A stretch of 64,000 nt of DNA from Brachypodius melanocephalos (taxonomy: Eukaryota; Chordata; Aves; Passeriformes; Pycnonotidae): contig VZSR01000055.1 of the NCBI GenBank assembly GCA_013398615.1, forward strand, positions 6,690,374-6,754,373, in the 5' to 3' direction. The notes below the pieces were generated by a model that saw only the letters and a program-made list of their open reading frames with translations, was not told the DNA's origin and searched no databases. The position numbers were made by a program, and so were the translations under genes. Positions 1-10,602 of the stretch are shown here, one piece after another. The first letter of the stretch is position 1, and each line of letters starts with the position of its first letter.

Positions 1-544
1 GGTTTTTCCCTGATGTGATTTCATTTACAGTCACCATGTGCTTTGCATCTCCTGGGAATTCCACAGAGTCAACCTCTCCTCCCCGGAGATGGATGCTCTT
101 TGCTGCCAAACATGAGGTCTCTAATGATGACGCACAGAAATGTCATCTTTAAGTGTAAACAGATGGCAACAAATCAAGCACAAAGTGGACATTTCCTTTG
201 GTTTCTTAATGAAGTGGTTTTTGTAACTATGAGCTCTGAAGCTTCACTTGGTACTTCTCCTCCCAAGCCCTCCCCTTTACTGCACTCAGTCTTCTGAGAG
301 CTCATCTTTTCAGCCCAACTTCTCCTGTCTTCTACTCGTTCCTGAAAAATATTTTGTTGATGAAGTGAAACTACTCAAGAGCCGCTCCCAGGAAGGGATG
401 CTGGGCTGACAGTTCTCTGAAGGAGGGGCTGGGGAGTGGCTTTGGGGAGGAGCACAGCCAGCACCAGGGTGGAGGTCACATGCTGCTGTTGCTCCTGGGA
501 ATGCTGAAGTCCTGGCTTTTTTTCCTCAGGTCACTGCTAAGACA
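1..544. other. unique intronic sequence
   Basis: No gene, repeat family or RNA was recognised. The plus-strand frame at 43-297 has no recognisable domain and is treated as chance. Confidence 0.5.
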
Positions 545-984
545 GGACCTCAGAACAGGGAAGCCTCTGCTGGAGCAGTTCCAGAGAAGGCCCAGGAGCT
601 GCTCCAGGGCTGGAGCCCCTCTGCTCTGGAGCCAGGCTGGGAGAGCTGGGGGTGCTCACCTGGAGAGGAGAAGGCTCCAGGGAGAGCTCAGAGCCCTTCC
701 AGAGCCTAAAGGGGCTCCAGGACAGCTGGAGAGGGACGAAGGGACTGGACACGGGGAATGGCTTCCCACTGCCAGAGGGCAGGGATGGATGGGAAATTGG
801 GAAGGAATTCCTCCTGTGAGGCCTTGGCACAGGGTGCCCAGAGAAGCTGTGGCTGCTCCTGGGTCTCTGAAGTGTCCAAGGCCAGGCTGGACAGGGCTTG
901 GAGCAACTTGGAAGTTGTCCCTGCCCATGGCAGAGGGTGGAACCTTTAAGGTCCCTTCCAAACCATTCTGGAATTCCACGATCT
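545..984 (+). mobile_element. CR1 LINE fragment, ORF2 C-terminus plus 3' tail
   Basis: The fragment is 5'-truncated and reaches the CR1 3' end, finishing in aaggtcccttccaaaccatt followed by a degenerate attcca tail. Inside are the typical blocks ggagaggagaaggctccagg, ggcacagggtgcccagagaa and gtgtccaaggccaggctgga. The overlapping open frames on both strands are shadows of this element. It is antisense to FAM168A. Confidence 0.9.
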
Positions 985-1570
985 TCACTGTGTACCACCA
1001 ATTCATCACCCGGAGCTCAAGCCTTGCACCCTGCCAAAAAGCTGATTTTTTCCCCAGATGAAGGATAGCAGCTCATTCTGGGAATTCAAAGGGCTTTACA
1101 TGACGAGGCTGTTGACAAATACATTCCTGTAAAAAGACCCGGAGATGGCAATTCCCCACAAGGAAACGAGCACTTCTCACCCTCAGCAGAAATCCAGGGG
1201 TCGGGCTGGGGGAAGGAGCGGTGGGGGCGAGGGGAGGAGAAGGGGAAAAAAGGCTGCAACACTAAAGAGTCTTTCAGGACTCATTTATTCGAGCAGTGCC
1301 AAGGCAGCTCACTGCTGCAATATTTTCTTCCTGCACTCAGAGCCAGGGCTTTGGGATCTAATAAATCATCGCTGGCCGCAGAGACATTAAAATTCTAGCC
1401 CAGTACTGCATCAGATGAAACGAGGCCGAGTGCCAGCGAGCACAGGGAGAGGGAAGGGCAGCCACACACACTTTAAAATAAGTATATGAATGCATTTGCA
1501 TATAAGCAACACCTGATTTTGGCTTCACACCAGGCCGAGTCTAATGAAACAGAACAGCAAAACAGATCTG
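985..1570. other. unique intronic sequence with G-rich tract
   Basis: The stretch holds the G-rich run at 1197-1245. After it comes AT-rich sequence containing ATTTGCAT (1494-1501), an octamer-type POU site, within a longer ATGCATTTGCAT. No gene was recognised. Confidence 0.5.
1197..1245 (+). repeat. G-rich tract, potential G-quadruplex
   Basis: Six runs of three to five G occur within 49 bases (1197-1200, 1203-1205, 1208-1212, 1223-1227, 1231-1234, 1242-1245) with loops of 2 to 10 bases. This satisfies the usual G-quadruplex pattern on the plus strand, so the FAM168A transcript would carry the C-rich complement. Confidence 0.6.
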
Positions 1571-1627
1571 CAACTGGATGATCTTTAAGGTCCCTCCCAA
1601 CCCAAACCATCCTAGATTTCCGTGATT
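1571..1627 (+). mobile_element. CR1 3'-end fragment, short
   Basis: Only the last 57 bases of a CR1 are present: caactggatgatctttaagg, then tccctcccaacccaaaccat and a decayed attccgtgatt tail. This is an extreme 5' truncation, common for CR1. Confidence 0.8.
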
Positions 1628-2350
1628 AATAAGCTCAACCACTCCACTTTGGGAAAGCTGATCCCCATTAAATTAGACAGAAGATATTAGGTATAAAGCA
1701 CAGTAGGAAAACAGACCCAGTAATTAACAGATCTGGTATAAACCAGGGAATTATTTCTGAAGCTTATAGAAGTCTTTTCCAAGCCTGGGCCGGCTCATGT
1801 TTCTGTCTGTACAAACCTCTGTGCTGGATCATATTGACTGCGCCCGGTGTGAGAAATAATTGTGCACCAGGAGGGAAGAAAAACTCAATATTTAATCTAA
1901 AAACATTTTTGCAGAAGTCAAGCCACTAAATTTTAATTCATTACCTTCAGCCTGAAAAAACATAACAAGGATCTGACCACTTATTTGTCGTGCAAGATGA
2001 AATAAAAAGGTGTGGGGGGAAGGAAAGGCAGCAAATATTACGGGTTTTCAACGGATCACAAGGCAGCCTTAGAGCTTATTTGCAATCATGTAATTGAAGC
2101 ACCTGGGGATTTAAGAGGTATTGAATGTGTGGGGTGCAAACACGCATGCAGAAAAACAAGGCAGCATATGAATTTGAACTGCAAGAGGCAGGAAAAGGCC
2201 TGTGTTTCAGACTGGGTGAGATTTTAACTCTGGATGACAGATTCCCTGAAATGTGGAGTTCCAGGGCCAGGAGGTGTTTCCATCCTGGTTTCTGAACCCC
2301 CATCTCCAAATTGCAGAATGACAAGGTCACACTCCAGCTCCATGGAGCCT
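1628..2350. other. AT-rich unique sequence, conserved-element-like
   Basis: No gene or repeat was recognised. Bases 1790-2120 are AT-rich, with intact-looking homeodomain-type words (atttaatc, ttaattca, tgtaattga), a few CpGs and no sign of CR1. This is the texture of a conserved non-coding element, but it cannot be shown from one sequence. Confidence 0.4.
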
Positions 2351-2508
2351 GTGGCAGAGGTTCCCAAATTCCCCATCCCTGGAGGGATTTAAAGGCCATG
2401 TGGATGTGGCACTTGGGAACATGGGGCAGTGGTGGCTTTGGCAGTGCTGGGGAACATCTGGACTTGGATCATATTAAAGCTCTTTTCCAACATCAATGAT
2501 TCTGTGAT
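2351..2508 (+). mobile_element. CR1 3'-end fragment, CR1-X/Y-like lineage
   Basis: The diagnostic blocks are ccctggagggatttaaaggc, catgtggatgtggcacttgg, ggtggctttggcagtgctgg and the terminal cttttccaac…tgattctgtgatg. The lineage differs from the copy at 545-984, whose 3' end reads 'gtcccttccaaacc'. The copy is 5'-truncated. Confidence 0.88.
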
Positions 2509-3454
2509 GCTGAAACGGCCAATGTGATTTTGACTTCCTACACAGAGGCTCCTTGTTCATGAGCAGAGTAAGAAGAACTTAGGAAAAGATATGGAAGTGA
2601 AGGGAGCACGCAGAAAAAGAAGTTTTAAATGGAAAACAATTGATCATGGCTAAAACAAAGAAGGTGATGGCTCAGAAACACACTAGAAATTATTAAAGCT
2701 GCCCAAACCCGGTTTCATTCTCTGATATACACACACACTGAGAAAGAAGATAACAGCAAAACCCCTTCAATTATCAATTTTAATACTGAATGTGTACTTA
2801 AAAGCCAAAAGCACTCGTTAGAATTTGTCTATGTGCAATTTAAGATTGAAATTTGGGAGGGCTCATGCTTAAAAATAAAGCTTCTCTTTCTCCCGGGTGA
2901 GTGAAGAACTTCGCAGGATGTACCTGTACTCTAGAAAAGCAATTGAGACACAAGAAAATTCTCTGTTCACTTTTTATTTTCTTTAAATGAAGCACTTTTC
3001 TCTTCAAAACATGTTTCTAAGGCCATCTTTTTTTTTTTCCCACCTATGCTTTTTGCTTCTCTGCTTCATGATTTTCCCCCAGCCCTCTTCAAGTGTGGCC
3101 ATTTAATCTTTTTGTTTCTTTTCCACCACAAGGAAAAACCAAAATCAATATTGCAGCCAAGAAATGAGGCAGAAATAAGCCAGTTGCATGGACCCAGCCG
3201 AGCCTGGAGGAGGAGAAGGCCCACAATGAGGGCATTTGGGAAAACAGAACATGAGCTTTGTTTGCTTTTAAGGTCTGATACTATTCTGTTTCTTCACAAC
3301 ATAGGGGGACTCAAAAGCCTGTAAAACCTTTTCCAAACAGTTACAAAACAAGGAGTGAAGGATGTTTCCCAGAGTTTCTATGAACTCCTTGGAAGGCTGG
3401 CATCAGCTGGATTGTTCTCCAAGTGAGCTGAGTGGATGTCATGAATTATTTTAG
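2509..3454. other. unique intronic sequence
   Basis: This is AT-rich sequence with a short T-run near 3029-3039. No exon, repeat family or RNA was recognised. Confidence 0.5.
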
Positions 3455-3635
3455 AACCACAGAATCATTAAGGATGGAAAAGCCATCCAAGACCATCGAG
3501 TCCAATTGTTCCCCAGCACTGACCAAGGCCACCAGTGCTCCATGTCCCCAGGTGCCACATCCACATGGCTTTGGAACAGTTCTGGGGATGATGATTCCAC
3601 CATTGCCCTGAGCCTCCTCTGCCACTCACAAACAT
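3455..3635 (-). mobile_element. CR1 3'-end fragment, CR1-X/Y-like lineage
   Basis: The reverse orientation is shown by cacagaatcattaaggatgg, accatcgagtccaattgttc, ggccaccagtgctccatgtc and gtgccacatccacatggctt. It is the same lineage as 2351-2508, with the head-to-tail direction reversed and in sense with FAM168A. Confidence 0.88.
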
Positions 3636-4861
3636 CCCTGATTTGACCCAAAACCTTCTGCTTCCTTCTCCCAAACAAAAAACTACTCCTCCCTCCTTCC
3701 CTTAGTGGTTTTATGCATTTTACAGCCTCAAGAAAGTCCCAGAGTTAATTCATTGGGAAGATGGTGATTTATCCATCGTTGATGTCAGTGCTGAAACTCA
3801 GCAGCTTCCAACACTGAGGAATTCAGCAAGTTGTTTGGAAGTATTCCCGTATGAAAATCACACATTTAAACATAAAAACAATGAGAGCCTACACAAGTCA
3901 CAGCTCATTCTTCTCCCAGTCAAGTAGGATTTTCCTGTCTGCTCTATACACACCAATTAATAAACATGAAGAAACGCCAGAGGAAAAATATTCACTGTAT
4001 CCACTTCATACATTTTTAATCACCCCAAAATCAATTCAACACCCTGAACATGGTTTAGAATTCCTGTTTTACAGACCTGGTAAGCGATGGATCACCTAAT
4101 TAAATCCAGGAGTGGCATTTCCCAATCAATGGAAGGGGCTGACATGCATGCACATCTTAGAGCAGAAGGAGAAGTAAGGAGAGAGCACCTCGACCCTGCC
4201 ATTTGCCTCGTGTTCCTCAGTGCTCCCCATGGAAATGCTGAGGAATGGCAAAAAGAAAGAGAAAAAATATAAAGTTCATCCCCTTTCACAGAGTAGTTGT
4301 GAAAGAACTTTGTTTGGCCAAAGAGCTGATCTGCCATCAAAGGCCCAGCATTTCCAGAGAATAGTACAGCCAAATTATAATTGTGAGTTAATAAGGAAAG
4401 CTGAAATCATGCCTAGAATTATCTTTGTCCCACAGAGAGTATGCAAAGGAGGATTAAAAGCCAACAGCAGAAATCCTACCAGAACATCCTTCCGTCTTCT
4501 ACAACATCGAAGGCCACCGACTTTCAACATCACAATAAATTAAAGGAGCAGTCAGGAGTAAATGAGGTCACTCCTCACATGTGCAGTTGTGTCTGAGGTT
4601 CAACAATGAATACAAATGACAGGGATTAGGACACAAACACACGTGAGAATCCTTCATCTCCTGTCCTGCCAACAAAGCCAATGGCTGGAGGGCACAGATT
4701 CCCTCTGTTCATCATTATGTCCACACAAATGCTGTGGTTTCACCTTGGGGAAGAAAAAAAATGACAAAACTTGGGAATTTTCAACTTGAGAGTGCTGCAA
4801 ACAGCTAAACTCAGAGATGTGTCTCGCTCTCCAGAAGCATGAAGGGGTCTTACACAGGGAA
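3636..4861. other. unique intronic sequence
   Basis: No gene, RNA or named repeat was recognised. Frames at 3851-4099, 4087-4272 and 4220-4543 show no domain and no codon signature. Confidence 0.5.
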
Positions 4862-5218
4862 AGTGTCTCTGCTCTGGAGCCAGGCTGGGAGAGCTGGGGG
4901 TGCTCACCTGGAGACAAGAAGGCTCCAGGGTGAGCTCAGAGCCCTTCCAGGGCCTAAAGGGGCTCCAGAAGAGCTGGAGACAGGACAAGGGCAAATGGCA
5001 GGGCTAGATGGGATATTGGGAAGGAAATCCTCCTGTTTGGCCCCGGCAGAGAGTGCCCAGGGAAGCTGTGGCTGCCCCTGGATCCCTGGAAGTGTCCAAG
5101 GCCAGGCTGGATGAGGCTTGGAGCAGACTGAGGCAGTGGAAGGTGCCCCTCCTATGGCAGGGGATTTGAATGAGACATTCTCCCAGGTCCCTTCCAGAAA
5201 CCATTCCAGGATTCAGTG
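4862..5218 (+). mobile_element. CR1 LINE fragment, ORF2 C-terminus plus 3' tail
   Basis: It begins within ctctggagccaggctgggag and runs through ggagctg…tggatccctggaagtgtcca to a 3' end reading ggtcccttccagaaaccatt with tail ccaggattcag. The translated remnant keeps the RxPREAV…PGS…VQGQAG-like end of CR1 ORF2, with frameshifts. Confidence 0.9.
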
Positions 5219-7380
5219 AGCATCTCTCCCGAGCAGGCACTCAGAAGTGCCGTGCACTGGAGCGACGTGACACAAACCCCTTGGAGATTTCCCAACCGGC
5301 TCCGCATCTTTGGGCTCTTGGATTTTATTACCATTTATTATTTAGGAATAACTCTGCCGAGCACAGAGTCAGCCTAGCAGAGGTTCATGAATCACAGCAT
5401 CTTATCAGCATATTAATCAGCTCCTGGTAGGGAAAGGGAAAACGGTGTGAGCTATCACAAACACTTTATAGTTTCACGCTTGAAGTCAAACAAGCTCCAG
5501 GAGAGACTGATTCTTCATCCCTGATTCCACACCAGTGGGCTAATCTATTTACTGCAGCACTGGTGCATTCCTGGAGCGAGTGCAAGGAAATGGGAAGGGT
5601 AGCCTGCCAAAGGAAAACCAGGTGCTTCAGCTGCTCCCATCTGGGGCAGGTAAAGTGAATTCTACCAGGAACAAAAAAGCCAATTGGAGGCCTTAAATAC
5701 ATCTTAAAATTAGCCTCAATTAAAACAACAGCTTACACGAAGATCCAACTTAATTACAGTCTGGCTTAATTAAATAGTAAACAATGCTGAAACACTGCTG
5801 CCGATGTTCCAAAATCCATGGAATTAGCGGAGTGGAAGCTGTCACCAGCCGGGCATGAGGAGCCAGGACTTGGAGCACAAACCTGGCATTGGGCAGATGT
5901 AGCTCTGTCTGCAGCCAGAATATTCTGCTCATGTCACCTTCCCTCAGCTCAATAGCTGCTCATCCAGCAGCAGGAAACACTGCCAGCAGAAGTTATTTTC
6001 CTCCTCTTTCAGTTTCCAATGAAAAATGGGAAGGAAGGTGCAATTCAACAGATCTGGGAGTTCTAAGGACCCCGAAAATGAGACACAGGAGGAGCCACCA
6101 GGTTTAATAAATCCCTTAGTTCAAACACAGGGATTGTTTTCATAAACATTTCTCCTATGAGTTAAATGATTCTGATTTTATCTCACCAAGTAACTGTGTT
6201 TTAAAACTTCCTTTTTTAAACTTAATTGTTATTTCCCATAAAGATCTAGCTAATCCAGAACACACTTGAAAAATGATTTAGGAAATAACTGTCCTTCACA
6301 CATTCATTAAGGAAGATCAACATGGAAAAATAAAGAATCTGAATAAGCGGATGGTTCATCAAGTACTTGAGTATGTGCCAAGGATTTCCCATTCTCCCTA
6401 ACTCAAGGATTTCCTATTTCCCCTAAGAGCCAATCTGGCAGGAAAAAATTGGATTATTTATCTTGCAACGGACCTCTCTTCCTACTCTGCCAGAAAACAA
6501 CACGGAAGTCAGAATGAGAAGAAAATCAGATTAAAACTCATTATTTCAGCCTAAAGTTATCATATAAATAAAAATAATAAACAAAATATTAAGTAGTATA
6601 AAGCATTCACATTTAGCACAAAAAAAACTCCCACGAAAGCATGGAATTCAACCAGCCAGTATCCTGATTACTATTCCTGCTTTCTTTCTGCCTCTATCCC
6701 ACCTAAGTTTTATTCCATAGCTCTTTTCACAGCTGCTCAGACCACCCTCAGGAGTCGCCTGCCTTTTCTCTATAAAATTTAAATTTTCTCCTCCTCACTG
6801 GCTATAGAACTTTGGGTCTTTCATTACATATTCAAACAAATTCAGATTTAAAATTGTTTGTAATACTATTTGCCCAGAAAAGAAAAAAATCTCTTCTGTT
6901 AAATGCTTTTTGACTTCTGTTATGGGACTTCACTGTAAGAGTTCAGCCCACTGACTCCTTTTCTTCCACCTGGGCAATGGAACAATGAAGCAGGAATATT
7001 CCTGCTGTGCTGTCCTACATTTGTTTCTTTGTTTTACCATTAACATAACTGAAGACCTTGTTTTAATTTTTCCAGTCTGATGTGCCTCCAACTTTTTCCT
7101 CCAAGATTATCCTGCATACCCATCACTGATTGCTGTGCATTTACCACAAATTCTGGAAGACAAATGACTGAAGGATGGTTTGGGATGAAACCAGTGTCTG
7201 GGGGTCCCCTCCTCCTGATCCCTGTATGGATCAGAGCTGGCACAAGTTGGCCAAGTCAAATTTTACAGAGCTAAGGGTACAGTAGCAACTTCATAGTGAT
7301 GAACCAGAAGGTTCTTGTAGAAGACATCCCATTAATGTTGGCACTTGACTAATTCCAAATGCAGCCCTGCAGAATTCATG
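5219..7380. other. unique intronic sequence, AT-rich
   Basis: No gene or repeat was recognised over about 2.1 kb. Bases 5290-5440 (ttttattaccatttattatt, ttcatgaatcacagcatctt, atattaatcagctcctg) and 6120-6340 are AT-rich with ordered homeodomain-like words. A small local duplication of aaggatttcc occurs near 6380-6415. Confidence 0.45.
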
Positions 7381-7509
7381 TGTTCAAGCCCAGGTTGGAC
7401 AGGGCTTAGAGCAGTCTGGTCTATAGAAGGTGTCCCTGCCAATTGCAGAGGGTGGACTTAGATGAGCTTTAAGGCCCCTTCCCACCTAAACCATTCTGGA
7501 ATTCCATGA
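7381..7509 (+). mobile_element. CR1 3'-end fragment
   Basis: The copy is recognised by tgttcaagcccaggttggac, ggtgtccctgcca and aaggccccttcccacctaaa, with tail attccatgaattcc. It is 5'-truncated and antisense to FAM168A. Confidence 0.88.
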
Positions 7510-9126
7510 ATTCCTACATCTAAAGCAGAATTCTCCCTCTAAAATTCTTCTAGAAAGGTCAAGGTCTAAATTCTGACCAATCTGCACCTCAATATTTAAA
7601 AATTAAATTGTCTTATCAAGTGCCAGAAAGCAGCTTCTTAGACACCCGGGATTGTATGAAAGCAGATACAGAAATGTACATTGAATAGATATTAAGGTGG
7701 AGCTTTAAGGACATGCCAAAAAAATCAAAGTAAAGTGGGAGAGAAGTAGCCTCTTGTGCTGGAAAGCCACAAAATTCCTGTTATTTCCAGAGTAGGAAAA
7801 TAACTGTGCACTTATGAGCTCGTTCTGTCACCCAAGCGCTGCTGGAGTCCACAGTCCTCTCACAATGGGGAGATTTTTGAAGAGACTTTTTCATAGAGAT
7901 GGTTTTTTTTTCAAGCCTCTCGTGCTTTGACTATGAGACCAAAGTTCCCCCAAGCTACAGTATCTCCAACAAAGCAGCTGCATAAATTGGAATGGGAAAA
8001 AGAAAGGATGAATAAAAATGGGGCAAAATGCCTTTGAGGAACTCTCTGCTCTGCAGAGTCTCAGACAGGGTTCCTCACAGCCCCACTGATCCACCAGCCG
8101 GAAGAGCTGCCAAACTCAACCAGAATATTCCATGCACAAAGTAGCTGAGAGTATTTGATGTTCATCCTTATTTGCTGGTGGGAATGAACATCATGCAATG
8201 AACATTTGCTCTCCTCCAGAAAAGCACATTCCCAAATATTTCTACACTTTAGGCGAAAGCCAACACATCCAACTGGCAGCGCAAATACAAAGCTGGAAGC
8301 CCATACGCAATAGACACCCAATAGCTGATTACACTCCCCAAAATGGTATAAAAAGAAGTTTTCCAGGGCTGATTTTGTAAGGGGGTTACAAGAGCAGAGC
8401 AAGTCAAGGTGAACATAATCCACAGGGCAAACCAGATACACCTGAACTGGGAATTTCTTTTTCCAAAGCACCATTTCTCTCCCAACTGAATTCTTTCCAT
8501 ATCAGTATACTTTAATTCCCCACTAGTTACATAATTATGGTAAACATCTCTCAAGGCCAGCCTTTTTTGAGTAGTAAGAATGACATTTTTAGACAATTCA
8601 GTTCTAAAGAAGGTTTCAAACAGACATCAGACTTGCTCTTCCACATAAAATTAACTCAACCAAAGCACAACTTGAAATAAAAAAAAAAATCAGCCAGTAA
8701 TGTAGCTTAAGTCACCACCTATCACAATAACTGGATGTTCTCCAAACAAGGGGCTCTTGGCTGTGGGATCCTCATTTCCACAGCTGGATTATTCCAGCAC
8801 ATGCACCCCAGTGGTTCAGTGCCGCTCTGGAGGGAAGCTCAGCTCAGCTCCGCTCCTGCTGACTGTCCCAGTACATGCTTGCGTGTTTGTTAATCTAAAG
8901 AAAACCCCTCTGGATCCTTTTCCTTAGGATTTCCAGAGCATCCTCTTTGCATGAGTTCAGCTCCAACTCTTCTTGAAACCACCCTCGCTGCACTGGCTTT
9001 GCTAAAGTGTTTTTCCTGCGAGTCACATTCCCGTCTGACCCCCCGATGGGAAATCTTTCTCCCTCATTAAGGGACGAACCACCACCACAGACAGACATTC
9101 AGGAAAAGCCACAACTCCTGTCCTAC
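7510..9126. other. unique intronic sequence next to the exon
   Basis: No gene or repeat was recognised up to the exon. Minus-strand frames at 8061-8474 and 8249-8596 have no recognisable domain. A TATA-like tataaaaag near 8346 has no other promoter signal beside it. Confidence 0.45.
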
Positions 9127-9196
9127 CTGTATAGGCCATGTTCTTCGGGTTTCCATAGGGAGCCCCGGGTTGGACGGGGCTGTAAACAGGATTCAT
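9127..9196 (-). CDS. FAM168A: FAM168A first coding exon (partial CDS)
   Basis: Read on the minus strand from the ATG at 9196, this encodes [20 protein letters not shown], then Ala-Tyr-Thr and the first base of a Gly codon, 23 codons plus one base, so the exon ends in phase 1. I recognise this as the conserved N-terminus of FAM168A. The paralogue FAM168B also starts MNPVYSP but continues GSSGVPYA, which excludes it. The exon ends ACAG followed by intron gtagga. The mammalian product, a Tyr/Pro-rich protein of about 235-245 residues also named TCRP1, has been linked to DNA polymerase beta and base-excision repair and to drug resistance; that is literature knowledge, not visible here. No other exon lies in the window. 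The start is favoured by the family N-terminus and the Kozak-like tccaccATGa context. A plus-strand frame at 9007-9291 overlapping it is a shadow. Confidence 0.95.
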
Positions 9197-9214
9197 GGTG
9201 GAAGACCGGGAACT
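9197..9214 (-). other. FAM168A: FAM168A 5' UTR portion of the exon
   Basis: Eighteen transcribed bases, agttcccggtcttccacc on the minus strand, lie between the splice acceptor and the start codon. Their presence means at least one more upstream, non-coding exon exists at higher coordinates. Confidence 0.88.
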
Positions 9215-9244
9215 CTGAGGACAAAAGAAAAGCAGAGTTGAGAC
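9215..9244 (-). other. FAM168A: 3' splice site and polypyrimidine tract
   Basis: On the minus strand the intron ends ctctgcttttcttttgtcctcag, a strong pyrimidine tract directly before AG at 9215-9216. This fixes the left boundary of the exon in transcript direction. Confidence 0.88.
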
Positions 9245-10437
9245 GGTTGCCTTACGTTGGCTCCCGAGCCGCTGTCTGTGCAGAGTTCTGATAGCATCAC
9301 CCTGTTAGAATTCCAGACACAGAGAGCTGTGAAGGAAGGGATTTACAACCAGACATTACAACCAGATAGCATATTTAATAATTCAAGTTTTGGATCTCTC
9401 CGTTAATTCCCACAACTTCTCCAGCGCTGCATATTCTGCTTACAAATGCACCCAGAGCAGATTCATCTTCCACATTCCTGCTCCAGGGGGGCTCAGGACT
9501 CATGACCCCACTTCCCAGCTTGCGATGAACAAAGAGGAGGAGCCACAGAGTCAGGCAAGGAATTCTCCCCCTTGGAAGAGTGAGCAGTTCTTGGGTGATA
9601 AAACCAACCCTGACCTTTCTGAAAGCAGCAGATAAAAGAGCATTTGCCGCTGGCAAGATGGAGAAGGAAGGACAGATCTTGGTGAGCTTTCAGCGTGAGC
9701 TGACTGTGAAAACCTGGAGGCCAAGGCTTGGATCCTGCATGGGGCTGGGCAGGGCTGTCCCCTCATCCCACCCGTGTCCCACAGGGAGACTCTGTCACAG
9801 AGCTTACATGAGCAAGGAGATTTCAACAGCCCCTGTGCTCCTCTCTCCAATAAAGACAGCGAACCCTGGTCAGCTTCTTGTGGGTTTCATTAAGAGGAAA
9901 GCAAGTGACTTGGGAATTTGTGTCTCCTAACTGTCAGTTAAGCAACTGGCTCAGTTAATTATCTTAATGAAGCACATTCTCAATTCTGATTAATGGGAAA
10001 ATCAGTCATTAAGCTTTATTAGGCAACGCAGTTGTCTCCACAGATATCTCGTGGTAATTTCACACCAGAACCAAACCCATCTTGCTTCAAAATCTGGGGG
10101 TTTTGTTAAAATGTGTTATTTTACAGTTCATAAATAACACCATTCTCTCCGAACACATCCCTCATGATGTGGACACAATTTGTTAGATCATTAACTCCTT
10201 TCACTTTACCTCCGGAGAGTAAACAAGTCAAACGTTAAATGTTAGCACCGATTGACTTGACAACAATTAGTGCTTAATTAATTAGCTGTCCCTCCACCCC
10301 CAAGTTAGCACTGAAGGAGCCATTCTCAAAGCAAAGGAAATCAGGGTTATAAGCAAGTGGGAAGAGACAGGGAGACTCGGAATTCCATCAGTGGCTTCAC
10401 TAACACACAGCAGAGCATTAAGATCTGTGTAAGACCA
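9245..10437. other. unique sequence with AT-rich conserved-looking blocks
   Basis: No repeat was seen. Bases 9925-10040 and 10130-10300 are rich in homeodomain-type words (cagttaattatcttaatgaa, cagtcattaagctttattag, gtgcttaattaattagctgt) with no decay signature, so they are candidate conserved non-coding elements. Confidence 0.45.
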
Positions 10438-10602
10438 GGCTGTCCAGGGAAGCTGTGGCTGCCCATCCTGGAACTGCCCAAGGCCAGGCTGGACGGGGCT
10501 TGGAGCATCAGATCTAGTGGAAGGTGTCCCTACCCATGGCAGGGGTGGGACTGGATGAGATGTAACCTCCCTTCCAACCCAAATCATTCTGCAATTTTCT
10601 GA
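10438..10602 (+). mobile_element. CR1 3'-end fragment
   Basis: The blocks tgtccagggaagctgtggct, gcccaaggccaggctggacg, aaggtgtccctacccatggc and cctcccttccaacccaaatc are present in order. The tail is decayed (attctgcaattttctg). Confidence 0.9.

Larger units (their letters stand above)
1..9126 (-). other. FAM168A: FAM168A intron downstream of the first coding exon (partial)
   Basis: This interval begins at the 5' splice site of the exon at 9127-9214 (minus strand, ACAG then gtagga) and runs off the left edge. I looked for the next FAM168A coding segment, the Tyr/Pro/Ala-rich stretch that follows in vertebrate orthologues, among minus-strand translations and did not find it, so the next exon should lie left of base 1. 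The interval holds six CR1 fragments, a G-rich tract and AT-rich unique sequence. That it is intron follows from the exon call and is not seen directly. Confidence 0.8.

Noticed and set aside
8345..8353. TATA box (tataaaaag) as a promoter
   Set aside because: An isolated motif in AT-rich DNA with no initiator, CpG patch or transcript evidence.
8249..8596. Minus-strand frame of 115 codons with hydrophobic stretches, possible further FAM168A exon
   Set aside because: It does not match the Tyr/Pro/Ala-rich FAM168A continuation and has no suitable splice acceptor in phase.
9007..9291. Plus-strand frame of 94 codons across the FAM168A exon
   Set aside because: It is the antisense shadow of a well-supported minus-strand exon.
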